From Mobilicoccus pelagius NBRC 104925 (GTDB lineage: Bacteria; Actinomycetota; Actinomycetes; Actinomycetales; Dermatophilaceae): a DNA stretch of 64,000 bases. The position numbers were made by a program, and so were the translations under genes. Positions 8,501 through 16,898 of the stretch are shown here, piece by piece; position 1 is the first letter of the stretch; the number at the start of each line of letters is the position of its first letter. Below the pieces are notes generated by a model. That model was not told the origin of the DNA and did not search any database. It saw nothing but the letters and a program-made list of their open reading frames with translations. The DNA lies in contig NZ_BAFE01000094.1 of the NCBI RefSeq assembly GCF_000247995.1, forward strand, positions 62,001 to 126,000. The letters run 5' to 3'.

Positions 8501-9187
8501 TATGTGGCGCAGCTCGGCCGCTGGGAGCCCGACGGGCTGCCCACGCAGTTCGGCGACCTCGAACCGGCCGTGCGGCGGGCCCTGCGCGCGTTCCTGCCGA
8601 TGCTCCCGGAGCGGGAGGAGCGCACGTGGCTCCGCGCCGCCGCGGCGAGCGACGCCCGTGCCTTCGAGGACGAGTTCGGCGTCGAGCGTGACGACTCCGA
8701 CCTCGTCGTCGAGACGAACGTGTTCCGGTACCGCGTCCACCCGGACGTGTGGGTGCGGGCCGAGGACGGCACGTCGCTCGCCGAACTGCTGCGTCTCGTG
8801 CTGGGCGCGATCGTCACGGGTGCCCCGATGCGCCTGTCGCTGTCACCGGCGACGAGCGCGACGCTCAAGGCGATGCAGGGGCGGGACGCCGACGTCGACG
8901 AGGCGCTGCAGATCATCGCCTCCTCCGTCGACGCGGCGGAGACGGGGGAGGACTTCCTCCTCCGCGTCGAGCGCGGCGACGTCGGTGGTCGACTGCGGGT
9001 CCTCGGGTCGAACGAGGAACTCCTGCAGGCACTGCGCGAGGAGGAGGCGCGTGGCCTCGTCACGCTCTACACCGACCCCGTCCTCGCCACCGGCCGCCGC
9101 GAGCTGCTCTTCTTCCTGCGCGAGCAGGCCGTGAGCCGCACGATGCACCGTTACGGCCACCTCGACAAGGGCGCCGGCGCGTTCTGA
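5600..9187 (+). CDS. putA: Bifunctional proline dehydrogenase / L-glutamate-gamma-semialdehyde dehydrogenase
   Basis: A 1195-residue PutA. It oxidises proline to pyrroline-5-carboxylate with FAD, then to glutamate with NAD+, with substrate channelling. The proline dehydrogenase barrel (about 80-440) shows IRLVKGAN (about 319-326) and the IEMLQGM motif (about 408). The aldehyde dehydrogenase part (about 480-970) has PWNFPVAIPMGG, the general base Glu-750 in YGETSGKN, and the nucleophile Cys-784 in GHAGQKCSAAS. There is no N-terminal DNA-binding domain, so it cannot repress itself. The last ~220 residues are the C-terminal extension typical of long actinobacterial PutA. The ATG at 5600 is used because homology starts shortly after; upstream in-frame text is non-coding. 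Confidence 0.96.
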   Translation: MNESTTTSPSANEPARDEASGIPAGTATETGDTTARDALAPLVEEAVALAHRWAEATEREQTKAEKATTGQLASLVRDEAGLDFAVRFVDRVARPEDNAAAARELSHLTTKNASSFLDTGDRALLGLGAKVATLAPSLVVPLARTRLKQMVGHLVGNSHDPALKKHLAQARAEGFRLNVNLLGEAVLGENEAASRTQRVTELLERDDVDYVSIKVSSLVSQISTWDHEGTVAHCLERLRPLYRVANEKSPKAFVNLDMEEYRDLDLTIDLFTRMLLEPEFHQLEAGIVLQAYLPDALPALEELIAFAQERVAQGRSGIKIRLVKGANLAMEQVEAAIHGWEQAPYDTKAEVDANYLRCVERMLREDAAGSVDGRPAAIRVGVASHNLFDIATAHLLAEQRGVTDSLDIEMLQGMAPAQSRAVKEAVGTVLLYTPVVAPEDFDVAVSYLIRRLEENATPGNFLHAIFDDGSRSGESPMAEQEERFRESVEAIPATSVGPRRRAQRAEIGDTFENTPDSDPALPEVRAWAKEALEATPPPLTSPVLESAEAVDDVVATAVRAQAEWVARPASERAALLREAARELEKRRGTFLTVMAAEGGKTLEQADPEVSEAIDFARYYADRVADLDSDLAADGARFTPCTVTLVTPPWNFPVAIPMGGVLAALAAGSAAIIKPANATPGCVELGMEALHAAGIPAEVAQVVRTDEGEVGKCLVSHPDVETVVLTGASETAHLFAGWRVEHARGARVYGETSGKNALVVTPAADLDLAAADLVTSAFGHAGQKCSAASLGILVGSVADSERFRRQLIDAVQSLRVGWPQDLSTTMGPVIAPPEGKLRRALTTLEPGERWIVEPRQLDDTGRLWSPGLKEGVAPGSFFHLTEVFGPVLGLMRADSLTEAIELQNATAYGLTAGLHSLYADEIDEWMQTVEAGNLYVNRHITGAIVRRQSFGGWKESSVGPGAKAGGPNYVAQLGRWEPDGLPTQFGDLEPAVRRALRAFLPMLPEREERTWLRAAAASDARAFEDEFGVERDDSDLVVETNVFRYRVHPDVWVRAEDGTSLAELLRLVLGAIVTGAPMRLSLSPATSATLKAMQGRDADVDEALQIIASSVDAAETGEDFLLRVERGDVGGRLRVLGSNEELLQALREEEARGLVTLYTDPVLATGRRELLFFLREQAVSRTMHRYGHLDKGAGAF

Positions 9188-9196
9188 CCGACCCAC

Positions 9197-9235
9197 GATG
9201 CGCCCCACCTCCGGTCGCCGGGGGTGGGGCGCATC
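9197..9235 (+). terminator. putA terminator hairpin
   Basis: Perfect 13-base arms (GATGCGCCCCACC / GGTGGGGCGCATC), 10 bases after the putA stop codon. Confidence 0.8.
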
Positions 9236-9373
9236 GCTCTGCCCGTCTCGACGGGGGTGCACGGACGACGGTGGTCGAGACCGTCGACGAAAGATCAGAC
9301 GGTGGCGCGTGTCCGTCTCCGGAGGCGGCGTCCTGTCGTCTCGATGTCACGACGTCGGCGCTGCCGGGCGGGG

Positions 9374-9991
9374 TCAGGGTGTGTCGACCGTCGTCACGAC
9401 CGAGGTGACGCTGGGGCGGGCGGGGGTGGAGCCGAACCCGAAGCGCACGGGCGGGGTGACGGGGCGTAGGGGGCCGAGGTCGGTGTCCGTCCACGAGGCG
9501 ACGAGTGAGGTGACGTCGTGGACGTCGTGCGCGCCGTAGTACTCCTTGCGTCCGCCGCCGGCGGTGCCCGCGGTGCGCAGGCCCACGACGCGGGCGGGGT
9601 GGTCGGCGAACCGGCAGAACGCCGGGGCCGTCGCGACCTGATGCGGGATCGTGTGGAGCAGCCACCCGAGGGCCGTGCGCCCGCCGGTGGTGAACGCCAA
9701 CCGCAGCGGCCCGGCCTCGACGCTCCACCGTTCCGCGGGGCCGATCGCGGCGTTGCGGTCGATGTCGCAGGTCACGGGCGTGAGGACGACGTCGTCGAAG
9801 GAGTACGTCGCGATGACGAACTCGGCGACCTCCATGCTCGGCGCGAGCAGCAGCCGCTGGCCGGTGGGGCGTTCCACCATGACGTCGGTGAACGACCCGA
9901 GCGGCGACGTGGGCCAGTGGCCGACGACGAGGCGGGTGCCCTCGGCGGTGCCCATCCCGGCGATGAAGCCCTGGAAGGTGTGGCGGGTCAT
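9374..9991 (-). CDS. Hypothetical protein coupled to a NodS-like methyltransferase
   Basis: A 205-residue protein I do not recognise. It starts MTRHTFQGFIAGMGTAEG and ends in a basic, Thr/Val-rich tail. It has many beta-strand-like alternating segments (VEAGPLRLAFTTGGRTALG, AFCRFADHPARVVG), no signal peptide and no transmembrane helix. Some of the wording (MGTAEGTRLVVGHW, TTGGRTALGWLLHTIP) suggests a compact beta-rich fold. The start overlaps the methyltransferase stop as ATGA (9988-9991), so the two are translationally coupled and probably work on the same substrate. A related family may exist; no function is claimed. Confidence 0.7.
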   Translation of the reverse strand: MTRHTFQGFIAGMGTAEGTRLVVGHWPTSPLGSFTDVMVERPTGQRLLLAPSMEVAEFVIATYSFDDVVLTPVTCDIDRNAAIGPAERWSVEAGPLRLAFTTGGRTALGWLLHTIPHQVATAPAFCRFADHPARVVGLRTAGTAGGGRKEYYGAHDVHDVTSLVASWTDTDLGPLRPVTPPVRFGFGSTPARPSVTSVVTTVDTP

Positions 9992-10668
9992 CGGGTCTCC
10001 TCGGTGGGGGTGGTGTCGGCGCGTGCGTCCGGGGTCGCGGGGGAGTCGGCGTCCTCGCCGTCGGCGGTGTCGCGTCCGCCGACGTCGCCGGGGACGTCGC
10101 GGGAGAACACGCCGAGGAGGAACTCGGCGTCGGTGTGGGTGACGATGCGGCCCCACCCGCGGGCGGCCAGGGCGGCGGCGGCCTCGTTGAACGCCTCGAG
10201 GCCGGAGACGTGGGCGTCGTCGGGGTGCGGGCCCCAGTTGACGAGGACGAGGTCGGCGTCCGGCGTGGCGACGTCGTCGACGAGGGCATAGGTCGCGGCG
10301 CGGTCGTCGGCGTCGAGGTAGTAGAGCACCTCGCTCACGACGACGAGGTCGGGCGCACCGTCGAGGACGTCCGGGCGGCCGGGCAGCGGCGAGCGCGCGA
10401 GGCGGACGTGGTCGAACTCCGCGAGGCGGGTCGTGGCGAGGGCGACGGCCTCACCGGAGGCGTCGGTGGCGAGCACGGCATCCGCACGCCCGGCGAGACC
10501 GGCGGCGAGTTCCCCCGTGCCGCAGCCCGCGTCCCAGACGTACCCGTAGTGGGGGCGACGCAGCGAGGCGAGGACGACCGCGATCTTGCGGCGTTCGTAC
10601 CAACTCGTCGCGACCTGCCACGGGTCGGGGTCGTCGGCGTACATCCGGTCGAAGTCGGGGGTGCTCAC
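9988..10668 (-). CDS. NodS-like class I SAM-dependent methyltransferase
   Basis: A 226-residue methyltransferase. Motif I VWDAGCGTGELAAGL is at residues 44-58, preceded by MYADDPDPWQVATSWYERRK, which is the NodS/TPMT-like opening (DPW..S.YE..K). SEVLYYLD and LVLVNWG follow. NodS methylates an amino sugar in rhizobia; other members of this broad family have unknown substrates, so the call is to family only. The last ~30 residues are acidic and disordered. The start codon is GTG. The downstream unknown gene overlaps by four bases, suggesting a two-gene operon. Confidence 0.8.
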   Translation of the reverse strand: MSTPDFDRMYADDPDPWQVATSWYERRKIAVVLASLRRPHYGYVWDAGCGTGELAAGLAGRADAVLATDASGEAVALATTRLAEFDHVRLARSPLPGRPDVLDGAPDLVVVSEVLYYLDADDRAATYALVDDVATPDADLVLVNWGPHPDDAHVSGLEAFNEAAAALAARGWGRIVTHTDAEFLLGVFSRDVPGDVGGRDTADGEDADSPATPDARADTTPTEETR

Positions 10669-10766
10669 CCGCTCATCGTGTCAAAGGTCGCGGGTGTCGC
10701 CACTCGACGGCCGGGCGTCGGCGGGTGGCGCCGGGGTCAGGCGGGGAGGGGACGCGAGCCCGGCTC

Positions 10767-10803
10767 CGTCCCACCCCCGTTCCGGACGGAGGGGGTGGGG
10801 ACG
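10767..10803 (-). terminator. Terminator hairpin after the acyl-CoA hydrolase gene
   Basis: CGTCCCACCCCC pairs with GGGGGTGGGGACG apart from a single bulged G. It lies about 55 bases past the stop codon of the minus-strand gene. Confidence 0.5.
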
Positions 10804-10857
10804 GCATCGGCGGTGTGACGGCAGGAAGGCTCCCCGACGTCGGGGGAGGCGTGCGGG

Positions 10858-11883
10858 TCAGGCGAGCGGTGCGGGCAGCTCGGAGCGGGGGACGTCGGCG
10901 AGCGAGTCGTGACGCCAGTGAGGGTCGTTGCTCTTGTCGACGAGGAGCGCGCGGACGCCCTCGCGGAAGTCGGGTTCGTCGCCGAAGGCGTGGGCGAGGG
11001 CGCGGTCCTGGTCGAGGACGGCGTCGAGCGAGCCGAGGGTGGCCGCGCGGCGGAGAGCGGCGAGCGTCACGCACACGGAGAACGGGGAGCGGGCGGCGAT
11101 GGCCTCGGCGGCGGCGTGGGCGTTCTCGGCACCCTCGCCGTCCCACTCCTGCAGGCGGGTGAGGATCGCGGCGGCGTCGTCGCCGGTGTAGCAGGCATCG
11201 ATCCAGGCGCGGTCCTCCTCCAGGGGTGCGGGGTGGGTGGTGGAGCCGAGGTCGGCGGGGGCGGGCACCTCGCCGGACTCGAGACCGGCGAGGATCCCCG
11301 GGATCGCCTCGGAGGAGACGAGGACGTCGGCGACGCCGAGGAGCACGGCGTCGGCGCCGGTGGCGACGGAGCTCGTGAGGGCGAGGTGGGTGCCGAGTTC
11401 GCCCGGTGCGGAGGCGAGGAGGTGCAGGCCGCCCACGTCGGGGAAGAACCCGATCTTCGTCTCGGGCATGGCGATCTTGGTGCGTTCGGTGGCGATGCGC
11501 AGCGAGGCGTGCCCGGCGATGCCGATGCCGCCGCCCATGCACACGCCGTCCATGAACGCGACGACGGGCTTGGGGTAGGCGCCGATGAGGCCGTCGACGT
11601 CGTACTCGGTGTCGAAGAACGCCATCGCGGCGTCGGCGTCGCCGTCGAGGAGGGCCTGCCGTACGGAGACGACGTCTCCGCCCGCGCACAACCCCTTCTC
11701 CCCGGCGCCGGTGATGGCGACGACCTCGACGGCGCCGTCGTCGGCCCACTCGCGCAACTGCGTGCGCAGGGCCGTGACCATCGGCAGGGTGAGGGAGTTG
11801 ATCGCCTTCGGGCGGTCGAGGATCACGTGCCCGAGCGCTCCCCGGCGCTCGAACCTCACGTTCGTCTCGGTCACGTCACCCAC
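10858..11883 (-). CDS. 3-hydroxyisobutyryl-CoA hydrolase (enoyl-CoA hydratase superfamily)
   Basis: A 341-residue crotonase-fold enzyme that hydrolyses 3-hydroxyisobutyryl-CoA in valine breakdown, matching the HIBCH family in length (about 345). Evidence: oxyanion-hole segments GLCAGGDV and GVCMGGGIGIA, and especially MPETKIGFFPDVGG, where the Glu and Asp are the HIBCH signature that separates it from true enoyl-CoA hydratases. GTG at 11883 is used, with GAGGAGG just upstream; GTG at 11874 is an alternative with better spacing. A TACGGT box at 11932-11937 on the minus strand is a plausible -10 element. It stands alone, without other valine-pathway genes nearby. Confidence 0.88.
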   Translation of the reverse strand: MGDVTETNVRFERRGALGHVILDRPKAINSLTLPMVTALRTQLREWADDGAVEVVAITGAGEKGLCAGGDVVSVRQALLDGDADAAMAFFDTEYDVDGLIGAYPKPVVAFMDGVCMGGGIGIAGHASLRIATERTKIAMPETKIGFFPDVGGLHLLASAPGELGTHLALTSSVATGADAVLLGVADVLVSSEAIPGILAGLESGEVPAPADLGSTTHPAPLEEDRAWIDACYTGDDAAAILTRLQEWDGEGAENAHAAAEAIAARSPFSVCVTLAALRRAATLGSLDAVLDQDRALAHAFGDEPDFREGVRALLVDKSNDPHWRHDSLADVPRSELPAPLA

Positions 11884-12041
11884 GTCGTCCTCCTCATCGC
11901 GTCCTGCATCGTTCCCGGTGCGGGCGCGTCCACCGTAACGCGGGCGCTGTGCTCGGCCGCGGTGACCGGGGTCGTCCGAGGTCGCCGGTGGCCCGTGCGG
12001 ACCTCGTGCCGCGAGGAGGGCCCGCAGGGGAGAGTCGGAGG

Positions 12042-12397
12042 GTGAGTATTTCCCTCGTGGTGGTCGACCGACTTCTGGAAGAGCGGTTCCCGGGCCGGGA
12101 CGAGCTCGTGGAGCAGCGGCGGGGGCTGCAGGTGGAGTCCGCCGACGCCGCCGGCGGGCTCTTTCTCATGTCGTCGTGCGGGGAGCCCGCGCCCGTGGAG
12201 CAGCGCATCCCGGTCGAGGCGCCGTACCCGGACGACGACGGGGCGACGGTCCACGTCCTTCTTCACGTGGTCGACGGATACCTCGACGAGGTGGAGGTGT
12301 TCGCGAGGACGGCGGCAGGGTCCACACACCCGCCCACGAGGCCGCCCTCGACGTCATCGTCGACGACCTCCACCGGGACGGCTTCTCGAATCCCTGA
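12042..12397 (+). pseudogene. Frameshifted DUF6984-like small protein gene
   Basis: Reading from GTG at 12042 gives a protein starting VSISLVVVDRLLEERFPGRD, with VDGYLDEVEVF near base 12302. It resembles DUF6984-type proteins (fpgRDeL, then hvvdGyldElE). After 12302 that frame becomes Pro/Ser/Thr noise. The frame one base back continues sensibly as REDGGRVHTPAHEAALDV... and stops at 12397 after GFSNP. Restoring one C in TTC(C)GCGAG joins the halves into a protein of about 118 residues. So one base has been lost, either in nature or by sequencing error. Without the repair the product would run to 12437 with an abnormal tail. An AGGGGAG ribosome site precedes the start. Confidence 0.6.
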
Positions 12398-12558
12398 CGG
12401 GCAGGTGGTCGAGCGCGGTCCCCGTCGACGCGTGTAGGGCCCCCACCCGCCCGTCGGACCCGTCGCCGAAGGTCGAAGGGCTGTCGGGGTGCTGTGGCAG
12501 ACTCCGACGCGTCGGGCACGGGGACCCTGCGCCGACCGTTCCACTCATCGGAGTTCGC

Positions 12559-15500
12559 GTGTTCCTCACCAGGTTCAGCCTGCGCAACCGCGCGCTGATC
12601 GCGCTCGTCACCGTGTTCATCATGATCGGTGGGCTCATCGCCCTCGGGGGGATGCGTCGGGAACTCATCCCGCCGCTGCAGATCCCGATCGCCGGGGTCG
12701 TCACCGTCGTGCCCGGCGCGGGGCCGGGGGTCATCGAGGACCAGGTCACGAGCCCCATCGAGGCCGCCGTGCTCGGCGTCGAAGGGGTCGAGAAGGTCGA
12801 GTCGACCTCGTCGGCGAGCCTGTCGTCGGTCACGGTCGACCTCAAGTACGGCACCGACCTGCCCCAGGCGCAGGCCAAGATCCAACGCGCCGTCCTCGCC
12901 GTCCGCAACCTCCCCGAGGGCGCCGACCCTCGCGTCATCACCGGCAGCATCGACGACTTCCCTGTCATGCAGATCGCCGCCAGCGGTGGGGAGAACGCCG
13001 ACCAGCTCGCCGAACGCGTCAAGAACCTCGTCGTCCCCGAACTCGAGGACGTCCCCGGCGTCCGCGAGGTGCAGGTCAGCGGTGCCGCCGACAAGATCGT
13101 GCGCATCGACCTCGACGAGGACGAGATGAAGCGCCTCGGCATCACGGCCTCCTCCGTCACGAGCCTGCTCCAGGCCAACGGCGTCGTCGTCCCCGGCGGC
13201 CGTCTCACCGAGGGCGGCCAGGACCTCAGCGTCCAGACCGGCAGCCGCCTCACCAGCGTCGAGGAGATCCGCGATCTCCCCCTCGCCGCCCTCCCCAAGA
13301 GCGCCGCGAACCCCCTCGCCCAACTCTCCGCGGGAAGCGGGGGAGGTGGCGCCGCACCCAGGGCGGGCACGGGTACGAAGCCCCGTACCGGCGCCGGTGG
13401 CGCGGGCGGGACCGGCGGCATGGGCGGCCCGCCTGCGATGGGCGGCATGGGGATGCTCGCCCCCGTCCCCCACGCGCGGGTCATGGCGCCGACGCCGCCG
13501 ACCCCCACCTCGCCCACCGGCACCCCCACCGGCACGCCCTCCCCGACGGGAACGGCGACGAGCACCCCGCCGTCACCCACCTCGACCTCGGCCTCGCCCA
13601 GCCCCACCACGCGTCCCACGGGCAGCCCCACGGGCCGTCCGACGACCCGCCCCACCGACCACCCGACGGGTCGCCCCACCGGTCTGCCGACGACGCTGCC
13701 CACCGCCCTGCCCACGACCCTGCCGACCGCGTTCCCCACGACCCTGCCGCCCGGCACGCCGTGGCCGGAGGGGCTCCCGCCGCTGCCCGAACTCGTCAAG
13801 CAGTTCGAGCAGCTCCCGAAGCTCATCGCCGCCCTCCAGCAGCTCGAACAGCTCCAGGGTCAGTTGCAGGGGCTCGAGCAGCTGCAGAAGCAGCTCAAGG
13901 GCCTCGAGCAGCTCCAGGGGCTGCAGGGTCAGCTCGGTGAGCTCCGCAAGCTGCAGGGTCAGCTCGAGCAGCTCCGCGGTCTGCAGGGGCAGCTCGGGCA
14001 GCTCGCCCAGCTTCAGGGGCAGCTGCAGCAGCTCCAGGGCCTGCAGGGTCAGCTCGCGGGGCTGTCGCAGCTGCAGGGACAGCTCAAGCAACTGCAGGGC
14101 CTGCAGGCGCAACTCGCCGGGCTCTCCGAACTGCAGAAGCAGCTCTCCGCCCTCCAGGGCAACCAGACCGTCCCCACCCCGAAGATCCACACCCTCGGCG
14201 ACGTCGCCGAGGTCGCGCTCGTGAATGCGCCCGGCGCCGGGGTCTCCCGCTCCGACGGGCGCCCCAGCGTCACCCTCGCGATCACCAAGACCCCCGAGGC
14301 CGGCGCCGTCGACGTCTCCCACGCCGTGCAGGACAAGCTGACCGACGCCCAGTCCAAGATCCCCGGCGGAAAGCTCGCCGTCGTCTTCGACCAGGCGCCG
14401 TTCATCGAGCAGTCCATCGACGACCTCGGCACCGAGGGCGCCCTGGGCCTCGTCATGGCCGTCCTCGTCGTGTTCGCGTTCCTGCTCTCGCTGCCGCTCA
14501 CGCTCGTCACGGCCCTGTCGATCCCCATGTCGCTGCTCGTCGCGATCATCGGCATGAAGACCGGCGGGCTCTCCCTCAACATCCTCACCCTCGGCGCGCT
14601 CACGATCTCCGTCGGCCGCGTCGTCGACGACTCGATCGTCGTCATCGAGAACATCAAGCGGCACCTCGACCTCGGCGAACCCAAGAACGTCGCCATCCCC
14701 GCAGCCGTCAAGGAGGTCGCCGCCGCCATCACCGCGTCCACGGCCTCCACCGTCGCCGTGTTCCTCCCCATCGGCGTCGTCGGCGGCCAGGCCGGTGAGC
14801 TGTTCCGGCCGTTCGCCCTCACCGTCGCCCTCGCGATGAGCGCGTCCCTGCTCGTCGCGCTCACGATCATCCCCGTGCTCGGCTACTGGTTCGTCCGTGG
14901 CTCCTCCGAGAGCTCCTCCGAGAGCTCCGGCCGCACGCGGTGGCCCCGGTCGCGCCGCGCACCCCGCACGCACGACACCGACAGCGCGGGCCTCGTCCAG
15001 CGGGCCTACATGCCGGCCCTCGGGCTCGCGCTCCGTCGCCCCGTCGCGACCCTCCTCGTCGCGTTCCTCCTCCTCGGCGCCACGGGCCTCGCGGCCACGG
15101 GTCTCAAGACCGACTTCATCGGCGACTCCGGCTCGAACTCCCTCCAGATCACGCAGAGCCTCCCCGCCGGCACCACCCTCGAGAAGACCGACGACCGCGC
15201 CAAGGCCCTCGAACGTCTCGTGCGCGCCCGGCCCGAGGTGGCCTCCGTGCAGACGACCATCACCGGCTCCGGCGGCAGCGGCCTCGAGGCGCTGTTCTCC
15301 GGCGGCGGCAGCAACACCGCCCGCACGACCGTCACCCTCGACGAGGGATCCGACGCCAAGGCCGTCTCCGAGGCCCTGCGCGCCGAGGCACGGAAGCACG
15401 CGGATCTCGGCACCGTCTCCGTCTCCGAGTCCGGCGGTGGCGGCCCCGGCAGCCGCCAGGTCGAGGTCTCCGTCCAGGCCGCCGACGACACGGACCTCCG

Positions 15501-16821
15501 CGCCGCCGCCGACACCGTCGAGAAAGCCGTCCGCGGCGTCGGGGGGACCCGCGACATCGCGAACAATCTCGCCGCCGACGTGCCGCAGCTCAGCATCGAC
15601 GTCGACCGCGCCGAGGCGTTGAAGCGCGGACTCACCGAGCCGCAGATCGGCCTCGCCGTCTCGAACGCCCTCCAAGGCGCGACCATCGGCAAGGTCGAGA
15701 TCGACCAGCAGCGTCACGACGTCGTCGTCCACGAACGCCCCGCACCCGAGACGATCGCCGCGCTCGAGGACATCCCCGTCGGCAGCGACCTCAACGGCAA
15801 GACCGTGCGTCTCCACACCGTCGCCGACGTCGACAGGACGAAGACCGCGGCGTCGATCAGCCGCGTCGACGGCCGCCGCACCGCACTCATCACCGCGGTG
15901 CCCGAGGGCGACGACCTCGGCGGCCTCACGCGGAACATCCAGTCGGCCCTCGACGCGACGCAGCTCCCCGCCGGCGCCTCCGCCACCATCGGCGGTGTGA
16001 GCGCCGACCAACAGGAGGCGTTCGGGCAGCTCGGCATCGCGCTGCTCGTGGCGATCGCCATCGTCTACGTCGTCATGGTCGCGACGTTCGGCAGTCTCAT
16101 CCAGCCGCTCATCCTCCTCGTGAGCGTCCCGCTCGCCGCCACCGGCGCGCTCGCCGCACTCGAGCTCACCGGCACCGCCCTCGGCGTGCCGGCGATCATC
16201 GGTCTGCTCATGCTCGTCGGCATCGTCGTCACCAACGCGATCGTCCTCATCGACCTCGTCAACCAGCACCGCGCCGCCGGAGCCGGGGTCGAGGAAGCCG
16301 TCGTCGAGGGCGCCCGCGACCGTGTGCGCCCCATCGTCATGACGGCGCTCGCGACGATCCTCGCGCTCGTCCCGATGGCGATGTCCCTCTCCGGCGGCGG
16401 CGCGTTCATCTCCCAGCCGCTCGCACTCGTCGTCATCGGCGGCCTCTTCAGCTCGACCGCCCTCACCCTGCTCGTCGTCCCGGCGCTCTACCTCCTCGTC
16501 GAACGTCGCCGGGCGGGACGTGGGAACCCCCGCGATCCCTTCGCCGAGACGCCGCCGCGGACCACCGAGGCAGATGCGCCCGTCTCGTCAGGCGCGACCG
16601 TCGCGTCCGGTGTCTCCGCCGCGCCGCAGGGATCCGAGGGGTCGGGTACCTTCGGGTCCACCGCCCGGCGCGCCGAGGGGACGCCGCCCGCGTCGCGCAC
16701 CGCCGAGGGTGACGTCGCCCGGTCCGAGAACGGGCCGCGCGACGAATCCCCCGCCGACCCGGCCGGACCCACGGCGCGCCCCACCGTCCGTGACGACGAC
16801 GCGGAGCCGCCGCAGACGTGA
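12559..16821 (+). CDS. RND-family (HAE/AcrB-like) efflux permease with giant repeat-rich insert
   Basis: A 1420-residue proton-driven RND transporter. The two halves each have the RND plan: TM1 (LIALVTVFIMIGG), a porter domain, then TM2-6. VVDDSIVVIENIKRH is the TM4 Asp-Asp motif expected to carry protons, and the second half contains GIVVTNAIVLIDLVNQHR. The first porter domain is interrupted at about residue 256 by ~285 foreign-looking residues: Gly/Met-rich (259-305), a Pro/Thr tract (about 309-410), and Leu/Gln repeats (429-534). RND homology resumes at HTLGDVAEVAL (544). The C-terminal ~100 residues are disordered. The start is GTG with GGAG upstream. No adaptor or outer-membrane partner is encoded nearby, as expected for a Gram-positive. 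Substrate unknown. Confidence 0.88.
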   Translation: MFLTRFSLRNRALIALVTVFIMIGGLIALGGMRRELIPPLQIPIAGVVTVVPGAGPGVIEDQVTSPIEAAVLGVEGVEKVESTSSASLSSVTVDLKYGTDLPQAQAKIQRAVLAVRNLPEGADPRVITGSIDDFPVMQIAASGGENADQLAERVKNLVVPELEDVPGVREVQVSGAADKIVRIDLDEDEMKRLGITASSVTSLLQANGVVVPGGRLTEGGQDLSVQTGSRLTSVEEIRDLPLAALPKSAANPLAQLSAGSGGGGAAPRAGTGTKPRTGAGGAGGTGGMGGPPAMGGMGMLAPVPHARVMAPTPPTPTSPTGTPTGTPSPTGTATSTPPSPTSTSASPSPTTRPTGSPTGRPTTRPTDHPTGRPTGLPTTLPTALPTTLPTAFPTTLPPGTPWPEGLPPLPELVKQFEQLPKLIAALQQLEQLQGQLQGLEQLQKQLKGLEQLQGLQGQLGELRKLQGQLEQLRGLQGQLGQLAQLQGQLQQLQGLQGQLAGLSQLQGQLKQLQGLQAQLAGLSELQKQLSALQGNQTVPTPKIHTLGDVAEVALVNAPGAGVSRSDGRPSVTLAITKTPEAGAVDVSHAVQDKLTDAQSKIPGGKLAVVFDQAPFIEQSIDDLGTEGALGLVMAVLVVFAFLLSLPLTLVTALSIPMSLLVAIIGMKTGGLSLNILTLGALTISVGRVVDDSIVVIENIKRHLDLGEPKNVAIPAAVKEVAAAITASTASTVAVFLPIGVVGGQAGELFRPFALTVALAMSASLLVALTIIPVLGYWFVRGSSESSSESSGRTRWPRSRRAPRTHDTDSAGLVQRAYMPALGLALRRPVATLLVAFLLLGATGLAATGLKTDFIGDSGSNSLQITQSLPAGTTLEKTDDRAKALERLVRARPEVASVQTTITGSGGSGLEALFSGGGSNTARTTVTLDEGSDAKAVSEALRAEARKHADLGTVSVSESGGGGPGSRQVEVSVQAADDTDLRAAADTVEKAVRGVGGTRDIANNLAADVPQLSIDVDRAEALKRGLTEPQIGLAVSNALQGATIGKVEIDQQRHDVVVHERPAPETIAALEDIPVGSDLNGKTVRLHTVADVDRTKTAASISRVDGRRTALITAVPEGDDLGGLTRNIQSALDATQLPAGASATIGGVSADQQEAFGQLGIALLVAIAIVYVVMVATFGSLIQPLILLVSVPLAATGALAALELTGTALGVPAIIGLLMLVGIVVTNAIVLIDLVNQHRAAGAGVEEAVVEGARDRVRPIVMTALATILALVPMAMSLSGGGAFISQPLALVVIGGLFSSTALTLLVVPALYLLVERRRAGRGNPRDPFAETPPRTTEADAPVSSGATVASGVSAAPQGSEGSGTFGSTARRAEGTPPASRTAEGDVARSENGPRDESPADPAGPTARPTVRDDDAEPPQT
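13921..14160 (+). repeat. Eight 30-base tandem repeats encoding LQGQLxxLxx decads
   Basis: Eight uninterrupted 10-residue units at residues 455-534 of the RND protein (LQGQLGELRK, LQGQLEQLRG, LQGQLGQLAQ and so on). Three looser units (LEQLQGQLQG type) precede them from residue 429. Leu recurs at positions 1, 5 and 8 of each unit, suggesting a long amphipathic helix or coiled coil projecting from the porter domain. Confidence 0.85.
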
Positions 16822-16898
16822 CGGGACGGGCGATTCTTGCGCAAGGGGGGCCCTGGTGGTTAGGTGGCCTCACGACGACGACGTCGAAGGAGTGCACC

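Noticed and set aside
5474-8740. Very long minus-strand open frame (about 1088 codons) opposite putA
   Set aside because: It mirrors the codon structure of putA, is extremely Arg/Asp/Glu/Gly/Val-rich and has no domain. Long antisense frames are routine in GC-rich coding DNA.
13490-14160. CRISPR-like regular repeats
   Set aside because: The repeats are coding, in frame, variable in third positions and lack unique spacers; they encode Pro/Thr and Leu/Gln repeats in a protein.
13573-16269. Long minus-strand frame opposite the RND pump
   Set aside because: Composition (runs of Glu, Leu, Gly, Asp) reflects the antisense of Leu/Gln repeats and GTC/GAC codons; no motif, no ribosome site.
12559-16821. 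Calling the RND protein an MmpL lipid exporter
   Set aside because: Both halves match AcrB-like HAE pumps (VVDDSIVVIENI in TM4), not MmpL proteins.
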